The position numbers and the translations under genes were made by a program. Shown piece by piece: positions 14,838 to 22,934 of a stretch of 34,889 nt of DNA. How positions within the stretch are numbered: the stretch's first letter is position 1; each line of letters begins with the position of its first letter. The stretch covers positions 1 to 34,889 of the forward strand of contig DAOUAM010000007.1 of assembly GCA_034433305.1 (NCBI GenBank), written 5' to 3'. The DNA comes from DAOUAM01 sp034433305. GTDB taxonomy: Bacteria; Chloroflexota; Dehalococcoidia; Lucifugimonadales; DAOUAM01. Under the pieces are notes generated by a model. It was not told the DNA's origin and made no database searches. It was given only the letters and a program-made list of their open reading frames with translations.

Positions 14838-15731
14838 GTGCCAGGCCGCATCTTCCTGGCCAACGTGGGCGCCAACGCCAGCCACCGCTTCTGCAGCCCC
14901 ATCTTCCCCGATGGCTCCTTCGAGTTCCTGCCCATACCCGAGGACCGGCCTCTCCAGGGGCCGCAGGTGGTGCGCTACAGGGACCTGAGGGCGTGGCGTC
15001 CCCCCGGTGGCGACCTGCTGGCCTACGTGCCCCGGCGCCTGTGGGACTGGCCCGCCCACAACGACCCCGAGTTCGAGACCTTCACCTACGGCGACAACTG
15101 CGAGGCCAGCCCCCGGGCCGCATCACTCAAGCTTCTGCTGCCTGGGGACTTCCTCTTCTTCATCGCCCGCCTGGCCCACCGGGACAGCCAGGGCTTCACC
15201 AGGCGCCACGGCTTTTACCTCATCGGGGCCTTTGAAATAGAGGAGGTCCTGCCGGCCGTCGCGGCGCCGCCGCCCGAAGGCACCCTGGCCCGCTTCCGCA
15301 ACAACGCCCACATCCGCAGGGGCCTCAGCGACCCCCGCCTCTGGGAGGGCTTCTGGGTGTTCCGAGGCTCCCATCGCTCGCGGCGCTTCCAGCGCGCCGT
15401 GCCGGTGACCAGGGCGCTGGCCGACCACGTCTTCCGCTGCGCCGATGGCTCCCCCTGGCGCTGGGACGGCACCAGGAGCGAGCTTCAGGTCATCGGCTCC
15501 TACACCCGGAGTTGCCGGTGCGTGCTGGACCCGGCCATCCCCGGCCACCAGCAGCGGGCCGACGCCCTGTGGGACTGGGTGGCGCGCCACGCCGGGCCTG
15601 CGCGGGGAAGCGGCCCATGCCCCCTTTCCCTCAGCAGGCCCAGAGCTTGCCCCGAGCGGAGTCCAGGGGCAGGCCAGGGCCTTCACCCGAAGGGGCAAGG
15701 GAGTTCCTCGCCCCCTCTGGGGGAGAGCTAG
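14838..15731 (+). CDS. Nmad3-like putative nucleotide-modification protein
   Basis: The first ~253 residues resemble the family I recall as Nmad3 (nucleotide modification associated domain 3): SPIFPDGSFEFLPIPE near the N-terminus, DPEFETFTYGDN near residue 75, then LLPGDFLFFIARL and HGFYLIGAFEIEE. Nmad domains were predicted computationally as parts of DNA or RNA base-modification systems; no activity is established. GTG 14838 has GGGAGG 8 nt upstream, inside the end of queG, so the two are translationally coupled. The last ~43 residues (from about 15600) are translated repeat DNA, ending at TAG 15729-15731, so the original stop was probably earlier. The family assignment is from memory of motifs only. 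Confidence 0.62.
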   Translation: MPGRIFLANVGANASHRFCSPIFPDGSFEFLPIPEDRPLQGPQVVRYRDLRAWRPPGGDLLAYVPRRLWDWPAHNDPEFETFTYGDNCEASPRAASLKLLLPGDFLFFIARLAHRDSQGFTRRHGFYLIGAFEIEEVLPAVAAPPPEGTLARFRNNAHIRRGLSDPRLWEGFWVFRGSHRSRRFQRAVPVTRALADHVFRCADGSPWRWDGTRSELQVIGSYTRSCRCVLDPAIPGHQQRADALWDWVARHAGPARGSGPCPLSLSRPRACPERSPGAGQGLHPKGQGSSSPPLGES

Positions 15732-15735
15732 AGGG
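15619..15735 (+). repeat. Diverged repeat unit inside the 3' end of the Nmad3-like gene
   Basis: The core CTCGCCCCCTCTGGGGGAG lies at 15707-15725. Upstream of it is GAGCTTGCCCCGAGCGGAGTC, a REP-like palindrome of the GAGCGGAGTC type. The unit is in the same orientation as those at 9.4 and 13.6 kb but more diverged. Confidence 0.6.
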
Positions 15736-16103
15736 GCCGCAGGCCAGGTTGAAGGCGAGGTAAAGCTGACGTGGAAGACGAGGCCTGGATCGTGGACTGC
15801 AACTACTCCGGAGCGGAGCCTGGCCCTGGCCGGCCATGCAATGGGCCCATCGCCAAGCCACAAACAGGAGGACCTGCTCTACCACCGTAGCCTGGTCGCG
15901 CGCCTCCGCGAGAGTGTGTCCAGGGCCGCTCCCATTGGCAAGCCTCCTGATGGCCCGTGTCTGTCCTGCCCCTTCCCATGAGCAGACTGTTGGCGCGGCC
16001 ATGGCGCGCCCGGGCGGGGCCATTTGACTTTCCACCTGGGCAGAGGCTAACCTGATGGCGTCATAGCTGACTGGTAGCCAAATCCAGGAGACGAGGCACG
16101 GGA
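15732..16103. other. Non-coding or decayed 372-nt gap
   Basis: No convincing gene lies here. A 38-codon frame from GTG 15771 begins VEDEAWIVDCNYSGAEP, which looks protein-like, and a different frame continues plausibly (LALAGHAMGPSPSHKQEDLL) to about 15981. The two could be remnants of one small frameshifted gene. Evidence is weak, and an antisense open frame overlaps it. Confidence 0.3.
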
Positions 16104-17780
16104 ATGCGCTGGTGGTCGCGCCTGAGCTGGGCGCAGGCGACGGTGGAGAACCCTGTCGCCTTTTTCTACCTGTTCCGGTTCATCACCTGGGTGCTGGCCA
16201 TAATCATCTACCTGACGCGGGCCGCGCCGGAGGCGAACCTGCGCTACGGGGCCGGCCTGGCACTGTACTCCCTGTTGCAGCTATCCCTGGGCAGCCTCTA
16301 CACCACGGTGCTCAGGCCGCGTATTGTCAGGTCACCCGACATCCTGGTGTTGCTGAAGCCCCCCAGGGACCTGCTGGCCGCCGGCGTGGCGGACATGCTG
16401 TCCAGCCTGGTGGTGGTGTACTTCAGTGGCGGCTGGGGCAGCCCCTTCTGGCACTTCGCCGTCACGTCCATCATGGTGCCTTGCTTCCTGGTGCCGTTCC
16501 GCTGGGCCATGTTGCTGACGACAGCCTACGTGGGCATGTACATGGCCACGGTGGCGTTTGGAGGCGAAGGAGCAGCCGGTAGCTGGCGCGGCGACCAGCA
16601 ACACATCTTTATCGGGTTCATATTCACGGCTTACCTGGTGGGGATAGCCGTCAGCTATCTGGGCCACGTGTTCCGCGCGCTGGACGCCGAGAGGCTGCGC
16701 ACCAGGGCCGCGCTGGACGACCTGGAGACCATCTTCGGCGTGGCCCGCAGCGTCATGCATACCTCCGCTGACCTGGAGCAGTTGCTCCAGCAGGTGACGC
16801 AGACGGTGCGGGAGCGTCGGCAGTTCAGCGCCCTGGCCATCTACCTGCATGGGCCAGACGGCAAGGCGCTGAGGCTGGCCGCCAGCACTTCAGGAGTCGA
16901 GGACCTGAATGGGGGGCCTGTGGTGCAGCCAGGCCAGGGCCTGGTGGGCCAGGCCGCAGCCGAGGCCAGCACCCGGATAGCCAGCGACGGCGCGGCCGGC
17001 GCCTGGCGGGCCGCCGTCCCGCTGCGCAGCGGCGAGACCCTACTGGGCGTGCTGCTGGTGGCGGCCCGAGGCCAGCACGCAGACAGGGCCAAGGCCATCA
17101 GCCTGGCCGAGGCGCTGGCGAACCAGATCGCGGTGGGCGTGCAGAACGCACACCTCTACCGCCGGCAGAGGGAACTGGCCGCCCAGGAGGAGCGCAGCCG
17201 CATAGCCCGCGAGATACACGACGGCATAGCCCAGTCCATCTACATGCTGAGCCTGAACCTGGAGACGTGCGCCGAGCTGGCGCAGCGGGAGCGCGGCCCA
17301 CTGGGCGAGCGTCTCCAGAAGCTGGTGCCCCTGGCCAAGCAGGCGCTGCTGGAGACACGCCAGTACATCTACGACCTCAAGCCGCTGCTGTCGGGCGAGC
17401 GGGGCCTGGTGGCCATGGCCGAGAACCAGGTGAAGGAGTTCAGGATGGTCTCAGGCATACCGGCGCAGCTTGCGCTCCAGGGCGTGCCGCGCGAGGTGCC
17501 GGTGGCGGTGGCGGCGGGCCTGTACCGCGTGCTCCAGGAGGCGCTGGCCAACACGCTGAAGCACGCCCAGGCCTCCCGCGTGAGCGTGGCCCTGGAGTTC
17601 GGCCAGGGCTACATCCGGCTGAGCGTCCAGGACGACGGCGCCGGGTTCGACCCCGGCAGCCCCAGCCAGGGCTATGGCCTGGAGAACATGCGCCAGCGCG
17701 CCACGGAGCTGGGCGGGACCTGCGAGATAGCCAGCGCACCGGGCAAGGGCACCACCGTGAGTATTACCCTGCCCGCGTAG
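16104..17780 (+). CDS. NarL-type sensor histidine kinase with GAF domain
   Basis: The 558-aa protein has about six N-terminal membrane segments (residues 13-190), a GAF domain (about 205-355), a HisKA_3 dimerisation domain and a C-terminal HATPase. The phospho-accepting His372 is in AREIHDGIAQSI. The ATPase has the N-box (QEALANTLKHAQ), the G1 box DDGAGFD, and GYGLENMRQRA. There is no large outer loop between the membrane spans, so sensing is probably in the membrane or through the GAF domain. The response regulator gene follows after 89 nt and is the obvious partner. ATG 16104 has GAGG 8 nt upstream. Confidence 0.9.
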   Translation: MRWWSRLSWAQATVENPVAFFYLFRFITWVLAIIIYLTRAAPEANLRYGAGLALYSLLQLSLGSLYTTVLRPRIVRSPDILVLLKPPRDLLAAGVADMLSSLVVVYFSGGWGSPFWHFAVTSIMVPCFLVPFRWAMLLTTAYVGMYMATVAFGGEGAAGSWRGDQQHIFIGFIFTAYLVGIAVSYLGHVFRALDAERLRTRAALDDLETIFGVARSVMHTSADLEQLLQQVTQTVRERRQFSALAIYLHGPDGKALRLAASTSGVEDLNGGPVVQPGQGLVGQAAAEASTRIASDGAAGAWRAAVPLRSGETLLGVLLVAARGQHADRAKAISLAEALANQIAVGVQNAHLYRRQRELAAQEERSRIAREIHDGIAQSIYMLSLNLETCAELAQRERGPLGERLQKLVPLAKQALLETRQYIYDLKPLLSGERGLVAMAENQVKEFRMVSGIPAQLALQGVPREVPVAVAAGLYRVLQEALANTLKHAQASRVSVALEFGQGYIRLSVQDDGAGFDPGSPSQGYGLENMRQRATELGGTCEIASAPGKGTTVSITLPA

Positions 17781-17869
17781 AGGCTGTGTAAGCGGACAGT
17801 CCCTCAAACTAGATGGGAGGTCGTCAGGCTGGGCCAAATCGCCCCGGTGGGGCCTCTGAGGAGGTTGAA

Positions 17870-18544
17870 ATGCCACGGACAAAGGTAATGATCGTGGACG
17901 ACCACGAGATTGTACGCCTGGGGCTGAAGGCCGTGCTGGAGCTGGAGGCCGACATGGAGCTGGTCGGCGAGTACGGCAACGCCCAGAGCGCCCTGCGGGA
18001 GGCCCGGTTCCATCGGCCTGACGTGGTGCTCATGGACGTGCGCATGCCGGGCATGGACGGCATCGAGGCCTGCCGCCTGCTCCGGGCGGAGTTGCCCGAG
18101 ACCAGGGTGCTGATGCTGACCTCCCACAGCGACGAGGACGCGGTACTGTCCTCTATTATGGCCGGGGCGTCGGGCTACCTGCTGAAGAACCTGGGTCGCG
18201 CCGAGCTGCTCAGCGCCATCCGCGCCACGGCGGGAGGGAAGTCGCTGCTGGACCCCGCCGTCACATCGCGGGTGCTGGCCCGCCTGAAGGAGCTTACCGC
18301 CAGGGAGCAGGCGCGGGAGGTGGCCATGCTCTCCGACCGAGAGAAGGAGGTGCTGTCGCTCATCGCCAGCGGCCTCACCAACAAGGAGATAGCGGCCAGG
18401 CTGGTCATCAGCGAGAACACGGCGCGCAACCACGTGAGCCGCATCCTGGAGAAGCTGGGGCTGACGCGCCGCAGCGAGGCCGCCACCTTCGCCGCCGAGC
18501 ATGGGCTGCTCAGGAAAGAGGAGCGGGAGCAGCCGGGGCGCTGA
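17870..18544 (+). CDS. NarL/FixJ-family response regulator
   Basis: The 224-aa protein pairs with the preceding kinase. The receiver is canonical: acidic pair in VDDHE, phospho-acceptor Asp56 (VVLMDVRMPG) and Lys in GYLLKN. The LuxR helix-turn-helix is C-terminal (LSDREKEVLSLIASGLTNKE; ISENTARNHVSRILEKLG), so it should act as a DNA-binding dimer when phosphorylated. ATG 17870 has GAGGAGG 5 nt upstream; the longer frame from 17813 is not needed. Its stop directly abuts the stop of the convergent hydrolase. The regulated genes are not evident. Confidence 0.92.
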   Translation: MPRTKVMIVDDHEIVRLGLKAVLELEADMELVGEYGNAQSALREARFHRPDVVLMDVRMPGMDGIEACRLLRAELPETRVLMLTSHSDEDAVLSSIMAGASGYLLKNLGRAELLSAIRATAGGKSLLDPAVTSRVLARLKELTAREQAREVAMLSDREKEVLSLIASGLTNKEIAARLVISENTARNHVSRILEKLGLTRRSEAATFAAEHGLLRKEEREQPGR

Positions 18545-19621
18545 CTACCTGAGGTAGGCGTCGAAGAAGGCCACGATGCGGCGCTCGTACTCCTCCGGGG
18601 CCTTCTCGGCGCCCTCGCCGTGGGCCGCGCCCGGGACCAGCCACCACTGCTTCGGCTCACGCGCGGCGGCAAACACGGCCTCGCCGTCCTCCGGGCTGAT
18701 GGTGGTGTCCAGCTCCCCGTGCAAGATGAACACCGGCCTGGGAGCGATGGCCGCCACCTCCCGCTCAGGTACGATATCCTCGCTCCTGATGCCCACCCGC
18801 AGCTCTGACATCCAGACGGTCAGCGGCGCGAAGGGGAAGGCTGGCAGGCCGATGAAGTGCTCGAAGCTCTGGCCTATGACGCTGTTGAGGCTCCTGAAGA
18901 CACCCTCGGCGGCCACGGCCCTGATGTCCTGGCTCTGGGCCGCGGCCAGGATGGCCGTGGCGCCGCCCTGGGAAATGCCCAGCACGCCAAAGCCGCTGGC
19001 GTCCACGTCGGAGCGCGTCTTGAGGTAGTCAATGGCGCCCAGCACGTCGCCCCGCTCATGGTATCCCAGCGTCACGGCGTCACCCCCGCTCTCGCCCCGG
19101 TTGCGGAAGTCGAACAGCAGCACCGAGTAGCCGGCCCGGTGGAGCATGTCGGCGTGGGGCAGCATCTCGTCGCGCTGGCAGCGGTAGCCATGCAGCAGCA
19201 GGACGGTGGCCCTGCTGTCGCCAGGGATGAACCAGCCAGCCAGGGCGGTGCCATCGCGGCCCTGGAAGCGCACGTCCTCCAGTCCCGCCTGCAACTGGGG
19301 ATAGTCCGCAAGCTGCGGCAGGTCCTCGCACAGGCGAGGATGCAGCGCCCGCTGCGAGCCAGTCCATGCCACGCCGCCGAGGACCAGCGCGGTGGCGGCG
19401 ACGCTCAGGCCCAGGTAGGCGGAGCCTGCCCGCCTGAGCAGCGGCCGTCCAGGTGGCCGGAGGACCAGGAGCAGGAAAACGGCCGGCGCTGGCACCAGGA
19501 GCCACATGACGGACAGGGCGCGGATGGAGCCTGCGGCGCCGGCCATGGTCCAGTCCAGTGCCGCCACCATCAGGAAAAGGGCCAGCCCCATGGCTATTAG
19601 CCCAACGCGCAGGGGACTCAT
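18545..19621 (-). CDS. Membrane-anchored alpha/beta hydrolase
   Basis: The 358-aa protein starts with about three membrane segments (residues 5-25, 35-55 and 67-87), then an alpha/beta-hydrolase domain. The triad is Ser217 in the nucleophile elbow GISQGG, Asp305 (HGELDTT) and His334 (GAAHGEG). The oxyanion region HGYRCQRDEM and FDFRNRGESGG resemble BAAT/dienelactone-type or CocE-like esterases. The substrate is unknown; the catalytic domain may face outward. ATG 19621 has a perfect GGAGGT, but about 12 nt upstream, longer than usual. The stop codon adjoins the response-regulator stop with no space. Confidence 0.82.
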   Translation of the reverse strand: MSPLRVGLIAMGLALFLMVAALDWTMAGAAGSIRALSVMWLLVPAPAVFLLLVLRPPGRPLLRRAGSAYLGLSVAATALVLGGVAWTGSQRALHPRLCEDLPQLADYPQLQAGLEDVRFQGRDGTALAGWFIPGDSRATVLLLHGYRCQRDEMLPHADMLHRAGYSVLLFDFRNRGESGGDAVTLGYHERGDVLGAIDYLKTRSDVDASGFGVLGISQGGATAILAAAQSQDIRAVAAEGVFRSLNSVIGQSFEHFIGLPAFPFAPLTVWMSELRVGIRSEDIVPEREVAAIAPRPVFILHGELDTTISPEDGEAVFAAAREPKQWWLVPGAAHGEGAEKAPEEYERRIVAFFDAYLR

Positions 19622-19651
19622 ATGCCTGTCCTGACCTCCTTCCTGTCCTGG

Positions 19652-19705
19652 CCAGCCCCCTCTCCGGCTCTCCCCCAGAGGGGGCGAGGGCCTTCCCTCC
19701 CCCTA
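19652..19705 (-). repeat. Inverted copy of the palindromic repeat
   Basis: Read on the minus strand it gives CTCGCCCCCTCTGGGGGAG followed by GGAGAGGGGGCTGG, the same as the 3' half of the units at 9.4 and 13.6 kb. It lies just upstream of the hydrolase gene. Confidence 0.7.
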
Positions 19706-19814
19706 GATGGGGGGACGAGTCTAGCTCACCCTCAGAGGAGGCGAGGCCCTGTTAGAGCACCATCGGGCCTCCTGACGTGCATGCCAGTACATAGCGACTT
19801 TTGGTCTCCAATCA

Positions 19815-19842
19815 AAAGGGGCCTCGATGTCGAGGCCCCTTT
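19815..19842. terminator. Strong bidirectional terminator
   Basis: AAAGGGGCCTCGA (19815-19827) and TCGAGGCCCCTTT (19830-19842) form a perfect 13-bp stem. T-rich ends occur on both strands (CTTTC on plus, CTTTTGATT on minus). On the minus strand it lies 57 nt after the stop of the small hypothetical gene. Confidence 0.7.
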
Positions 19843-19898
19843 CTGGTCTGGAGTTCATGATGGGTAAAGGGATGCGAAGGGGAAGCCGCGTGCCGCCC

Positions 19899-20123
19899 CT
19901 AGTTGTAGGCACCCCAGGAAGAGTTAGAATAGCGCATGATGTGGACTTTGCGCCGCCGCCTGGACTTGCAGACAAGCCTCCGGCGCGTCTCCGACTGCTG
20001 CGCATCGTCAGGCCGCAGGCGGCCGACCGGCTCGGAGATGCGCACCTGGTACTCCACGGTCAACTGCCAGATGGTGGGACGTTCTGTTTTCATAGCGGCT
20101 AAGCCCTCAAAGAATGCTTTCAT
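19899..20123 (-). CDS. Small basic hypothetical protein
   Basis: I do not recognise it. The 74-aa product begins MKAFFEGLAAMKTERPTIWQ and has a very basic middle (RRRLVCKSRRRRKVHIM). There is no signal peptide or membrane span. A strong terminator follows the stop, which supports a real transcript. The frame extends up to ATG 20204, but no SD is seen there, and a GGTGG lies about 8 nt before ATG 20123. A plus-strand open frame overlaps it but looks less protein-like. A chance frame remains possible. Confidence 0.4.
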   Translation of the reverse strand: MKAFFEGLAAMKTERPTIWQLTVEYQVRISEPVGRLRPDDAQQSETRRRLVCKSRRRRKVHIMRYSNSSWGAYN

Positions 20124-20577
20124 TTCATTGTACCACCAGGGGGGAGTCCATGTGTTAGCACACGCCAGGTCCACTATCCATTCTGGACAGCGGCGACAGG
20201 CCATGCATGGGTATGTGGCAGTCCGCCTCTAGGTATTGGCCTCCATATCCGCCAGGGGGTCACCCCTCACGGCGGACGCGCTCCCCCGACGGCTGACTGA
20301 CTGCGCGACACCTTCCAGGAAATATTGGGCCGCTGAGGTACGGCCCCTCCTCCGCGCCTGGCTTACTACACGACAGTTCCTGGAGGAGAGGGCGAGGTCT
20401 TGCAGGGCCAGTCTGTGCCACCCTGCCCAACCCGACCTGGTGCCATAGCTGGGCAGGGTGGGCCGGATGCGTCGCCTGACTGCACGTCCGCCTGTGCCGT
20501 CAGACGAGCTAAAGAGGGCCAGAGTCTCTGTTATTAGCCTGACAAGCACCCTGACAGTAGTGCCTGTCCCGCCGGAC
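20124..20577. other. Gap of 454 nt without a convincing gene
   Basis: Open frames here (for example minus strand 20229-20642, which runs into the glyoxalase gene) show no family resemblance. The gap holds a 12-bp hairpin at 20418-20461 and a copy of TGACAAGCAC at 20540-20549. Confidence 0.4.
20418..20461. repeat. 12-bp perfect inverted repeat downstream of the glyoxalase gene
   Basis: CCACCCTGCCCA (20418-20429) pairs with TGGGCAGGGTGG (20450-20461) around a 20-nt loop. It is about 117 nt beyond the glyoxalase stop on the minus strand. No T-run follows. It could be a transcript end, an RNA processing site or part of a small RNA. Confidence 0.5.
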
Positions 20578-20931
20578 CTAGCCCTTGAAAAGCCCCAGGA
20601 CGTTGCCTTCCGGGTCCTTGAAGAGGGCGAAGGCGCCCACATTGGGGATGGGAGTCGGGGGCACGACAGTCCTGGCCCCCAGGCGCTCGGCCCTGTCCAG
20701 GTAAGCCTGGAGGTCGTCCACCTGGATGTAGAAGGTCACCATGGGCGGCATATTCTCCCCCGCCGCATAGATGCCGCCGTTGATACCCCCCTGCCCACCC
20801 GTTTCCACCAGGCCGTAGCCGCCCATGTCCTCATGCACCGTGATCTTCCAGCCGAAGACCTGGCTGTAAAAGTCTCTCAGCTTGCGAGAGTCCCGCCCTC
20901 CGATCTCCCAATGCACTACTGGTTGGCCCAT
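20578..20931 (-). CDS. VOC-family (glyoxalase/bleomycin-resistance-like) protein
   Basis: The 117-aa protein has the vicinal-oxygen-chelate fold with two beta-alpha-beta units: VVHWEIGGRDSRKLRDFYSQ, then VTFYIQVDDLQAYLDRAERLG, ending FALFKDPEGNVLGLF. His7 and Glu112 (PEGN) are positioned as likely metal ligands. Related proteins range from glyoxalases to antibiotic-binding proteins, so the substrate is open. ATG 20931 has GGAGG 6 nt upstream. The gene is alone, with its own candidate promoter 60 nt upstream. Confidence 0.85.
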   Translation of the reverse strand: MGQPVVHWEIGGRDSRKLRDFYSQVFGWKITVHEDMGGYGLVETGGQGGINGGIYAAGENMPPMVTFYIQVDDLQAYLDRAERLGARTVVPPTPIPNVGAFALFKDPEGNVLGLFKG

Positions 20932-20992
20932 GAGATACCTCCTCTCTCGGTAACATCCCTGCGCTGCCCTCCAGCGTCAGTGTAGAACAAAT

Positions 20993-21020
20993 GTTAAAAT
21001 CGAACATGCGTGCTTGTCAA
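20993..21020 (-). promoter_or_regulatory. Candidate promoter of the glyoxalase-like gene
   Basis: The minus strand carries a perfect TTGACA (21020-21015), then 16 nt and TTTAAC (20998-20993). The extended -35, TTGACAAGCAC, and the spacing are identical to the candidate promoter at 5748-5775. Confidence 0.5.
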
Positions 21021-21136
21021 TAGTATCCCGTGCCCTTTGTTACTCAGTTTTAGTGAGGGTACGCCGCCAGTCGCCAGGCTGGAGACCTGACCTGGTCTGT
21101 CCGTCTCTCAGCGTGGGCATGGCTTGACCGCCGTTA

Positions 21137-21165
21137 TTGACATACACCTGCCACGGCCTTACCAT
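21137..21165 (+). promoter_or_regulatory. Candidate promoter of the first peptide-transporter operon
   Basis: A perfect TTGACA at 21137-21142 and TACCAT (21160-21165, 4/6) are 17 nt apart, about 100 nt before the lipoprotein start. The remaining part of 20932-21263 shows no gene. Confidence 0.4.
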
Positions 21166-21263
21166 GAAGCCTGAAGTTCACCATAACGTCACCCAGGCAA
21201 GCATCACAGACCAAGGAGAAGTGCTGCCCAATCTTTCGGTTGAAACTGAGGAGGTCACAGGAC

Positions 21264-22895
21264 TTGAATCGGTGTACGGCGAGAAACACCTTTCTGGGAG
21301 TATTAGCCTGTCTGGCACTGGTGACAGCCCTGGCATGTGGAGCAGCCGAGTCACCTACCGCAACGCCTTCCACCTCCATACAGCCCAGTCCCACCAGCGC
21401 ACCACCCGTGGCCAGTCCTACCCAGGCTACCCAGCCACCCACACCCAGAGCATAGCCCACCGGCGAGCTGAGGATAGCGTCTGCACGGGATATACGGTAC
21501 ATACACCCTCTCAGGATTGACGGCACAGAGCAGTACTCTTTGATGCCACACATTGTCGAGCCCCTGGTGGAGATGGACGCCACGCTGAACATCCGCGGCC
21601 TCATGGCCGAGTCCTGGAGGCTGGTGGATGACATGACCTGGGAGTTCAAGCTCAGGCAAGGGGTCAAATTCCACAACGGCGAGGACTTCGACGCCGGATC
21701 GGTGAGGTTCACGATAGAGAAGCTTGGAGCAATGGGCGCGGAAGCCGCCTGGTCATACCTGTGGAAGGACCTCCCTCAGGCCGAGGCAGTGGACCGGTAC
21801 ACCGTGCGCCTGAAGACCCAGACCCCGCAGCCGGCGCTTATCCGCAACCTGGTATTCTACGGCATGATGCCTCCGGGGGCTGGCGCACAGGCAGCCTATG
21901 ACAACCAGCCCATCGGCACAGGCCCCTTCAAGCTGAGTGAGTGGACTCAGGGCGTGCGTCTGGTGGGCGACGCCTGGACCGGCTATTGGGGCAATACGCC
22001 GAGGCTGGCCAGGTTTACCTACCGGCCCATCCAGGACGCTTCTACCAGGGTCGCTGCACTCCAGACCGGCGAGATTGACGTAGCCATGAACGTGCCACCA
22101 GACCTTGTGAACGCCCTGCGCCGGTTCCCCAGCATCGCAGTGCTCCAGGTGCCAGGCGTGCGGCTAGCCCACCTTCCCTTCAACTTCCGCAACACCAGCA
22201 GCCCCATCAGCAAGCTGCAAGTGCGCCAGGCTGTCGGGTATGCCATTGACGGCGACAGCATCATCCAGAACATCCTGGTCGGCGCGGCCCAACCATTGAG
22301 CGGGCCTTACCCCTCCATTGTCTGGGCGTCAGCGGACCTGGGCGGCTACCCTGGCCGGGATATTGAGAAAGCCAGGGCCCTGCTGACGGAGGCCGGGCAT
22401 CCTAACGGTGTGGACATCACCATGATCTTCACTCCCGGCGAGTTCATCAAGAGCCAGGAGGTCACAGAAGCTATTCAGGCCATGCTCAAGGATGCCGGGA
22501 TCAACCTGAAGATAGAGCCCCTGGAGGCAGCAGCTTATAGCGAACGCCGGGGAGGCCCCAACTGGGACGTGGCTATCAACGGCTTCTCGGTGATGAACGC
22601 CGATCCTACCTTCTTCATGGAGTGGGCCACAGCCGATTCGACCTTCGGCTATGCTTCCAGCACCTTCGCTAACAACAGAGGGCAGGTGGTCCAGTTGCTG
22701 GGCCAGGCGGCTACCACCATGGACGATGAGAAACGCAAGGCCCTCTACCAGCAAGCCCAGGAGCTCTACTGGCAGGACGTGCCCTGGCTTTGGGGCTATA
22801 CCCAGACTGACAGCACCGGTTTCAGCCGAAAAGTCAAGGGCATGGACATCCTCAGCACCGGCTGGTTGCGCCTGCGCGACGCCTGGCTGGACTAG
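21264..22895 (+). pseudogene. Peptide-binding lipoprotein (SBP family 5), interrupted by an in-frame TAG
   Basis: Family 5 binding proteins capture di/oligopeptides or nickel outside the membrane for ABC importers. TTG 21264 has GAGGAGG about 9 nt upstream. A lipoprotein signal follows (FLGVLACLALVTALACGAAE), then a Thr/Pro/Ser linker. At 21453-21455 the frame meets TAG (PTPRA-stop). The same frame continues without any shift as PTGELRIASARDIRYIHPLR, an ordinary family-5 N-terminus, then MPHIVEPLVEMD and FKLRQGVKFHNGEDFDAGSV, to TAG 22895. With the stop, the mature domain could start only near TTG 21540 and would lack its signal. Full length would be 543 codons. The next gene also carries an in-frame stop. 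Confidence 0.82.
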
Positions 22896-22934
22896 CACCG
22901 CGTCCGGCCGCGTAGGTAACCAGAGGACACTATT

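Noticed and set aside
15631..16035. Minus-strand 134-codon frame
   Set aside because: Half of it is antisense of the repeat unit, and the remainder has no SD or family resemblance.
19936..20232. Plus-strand 98-codon frame opposite the small hypothetical gene
   Set aside because: Its composition is less protein-like, it has no SD, and the terminator position favours the minus strand.
20229..20642. Minus-strand 137-codon frame
   Set aside because: It overlaps the glyoxalase gene in another frame, and the non-overlapping part lacks an SD and recognisable motifs.
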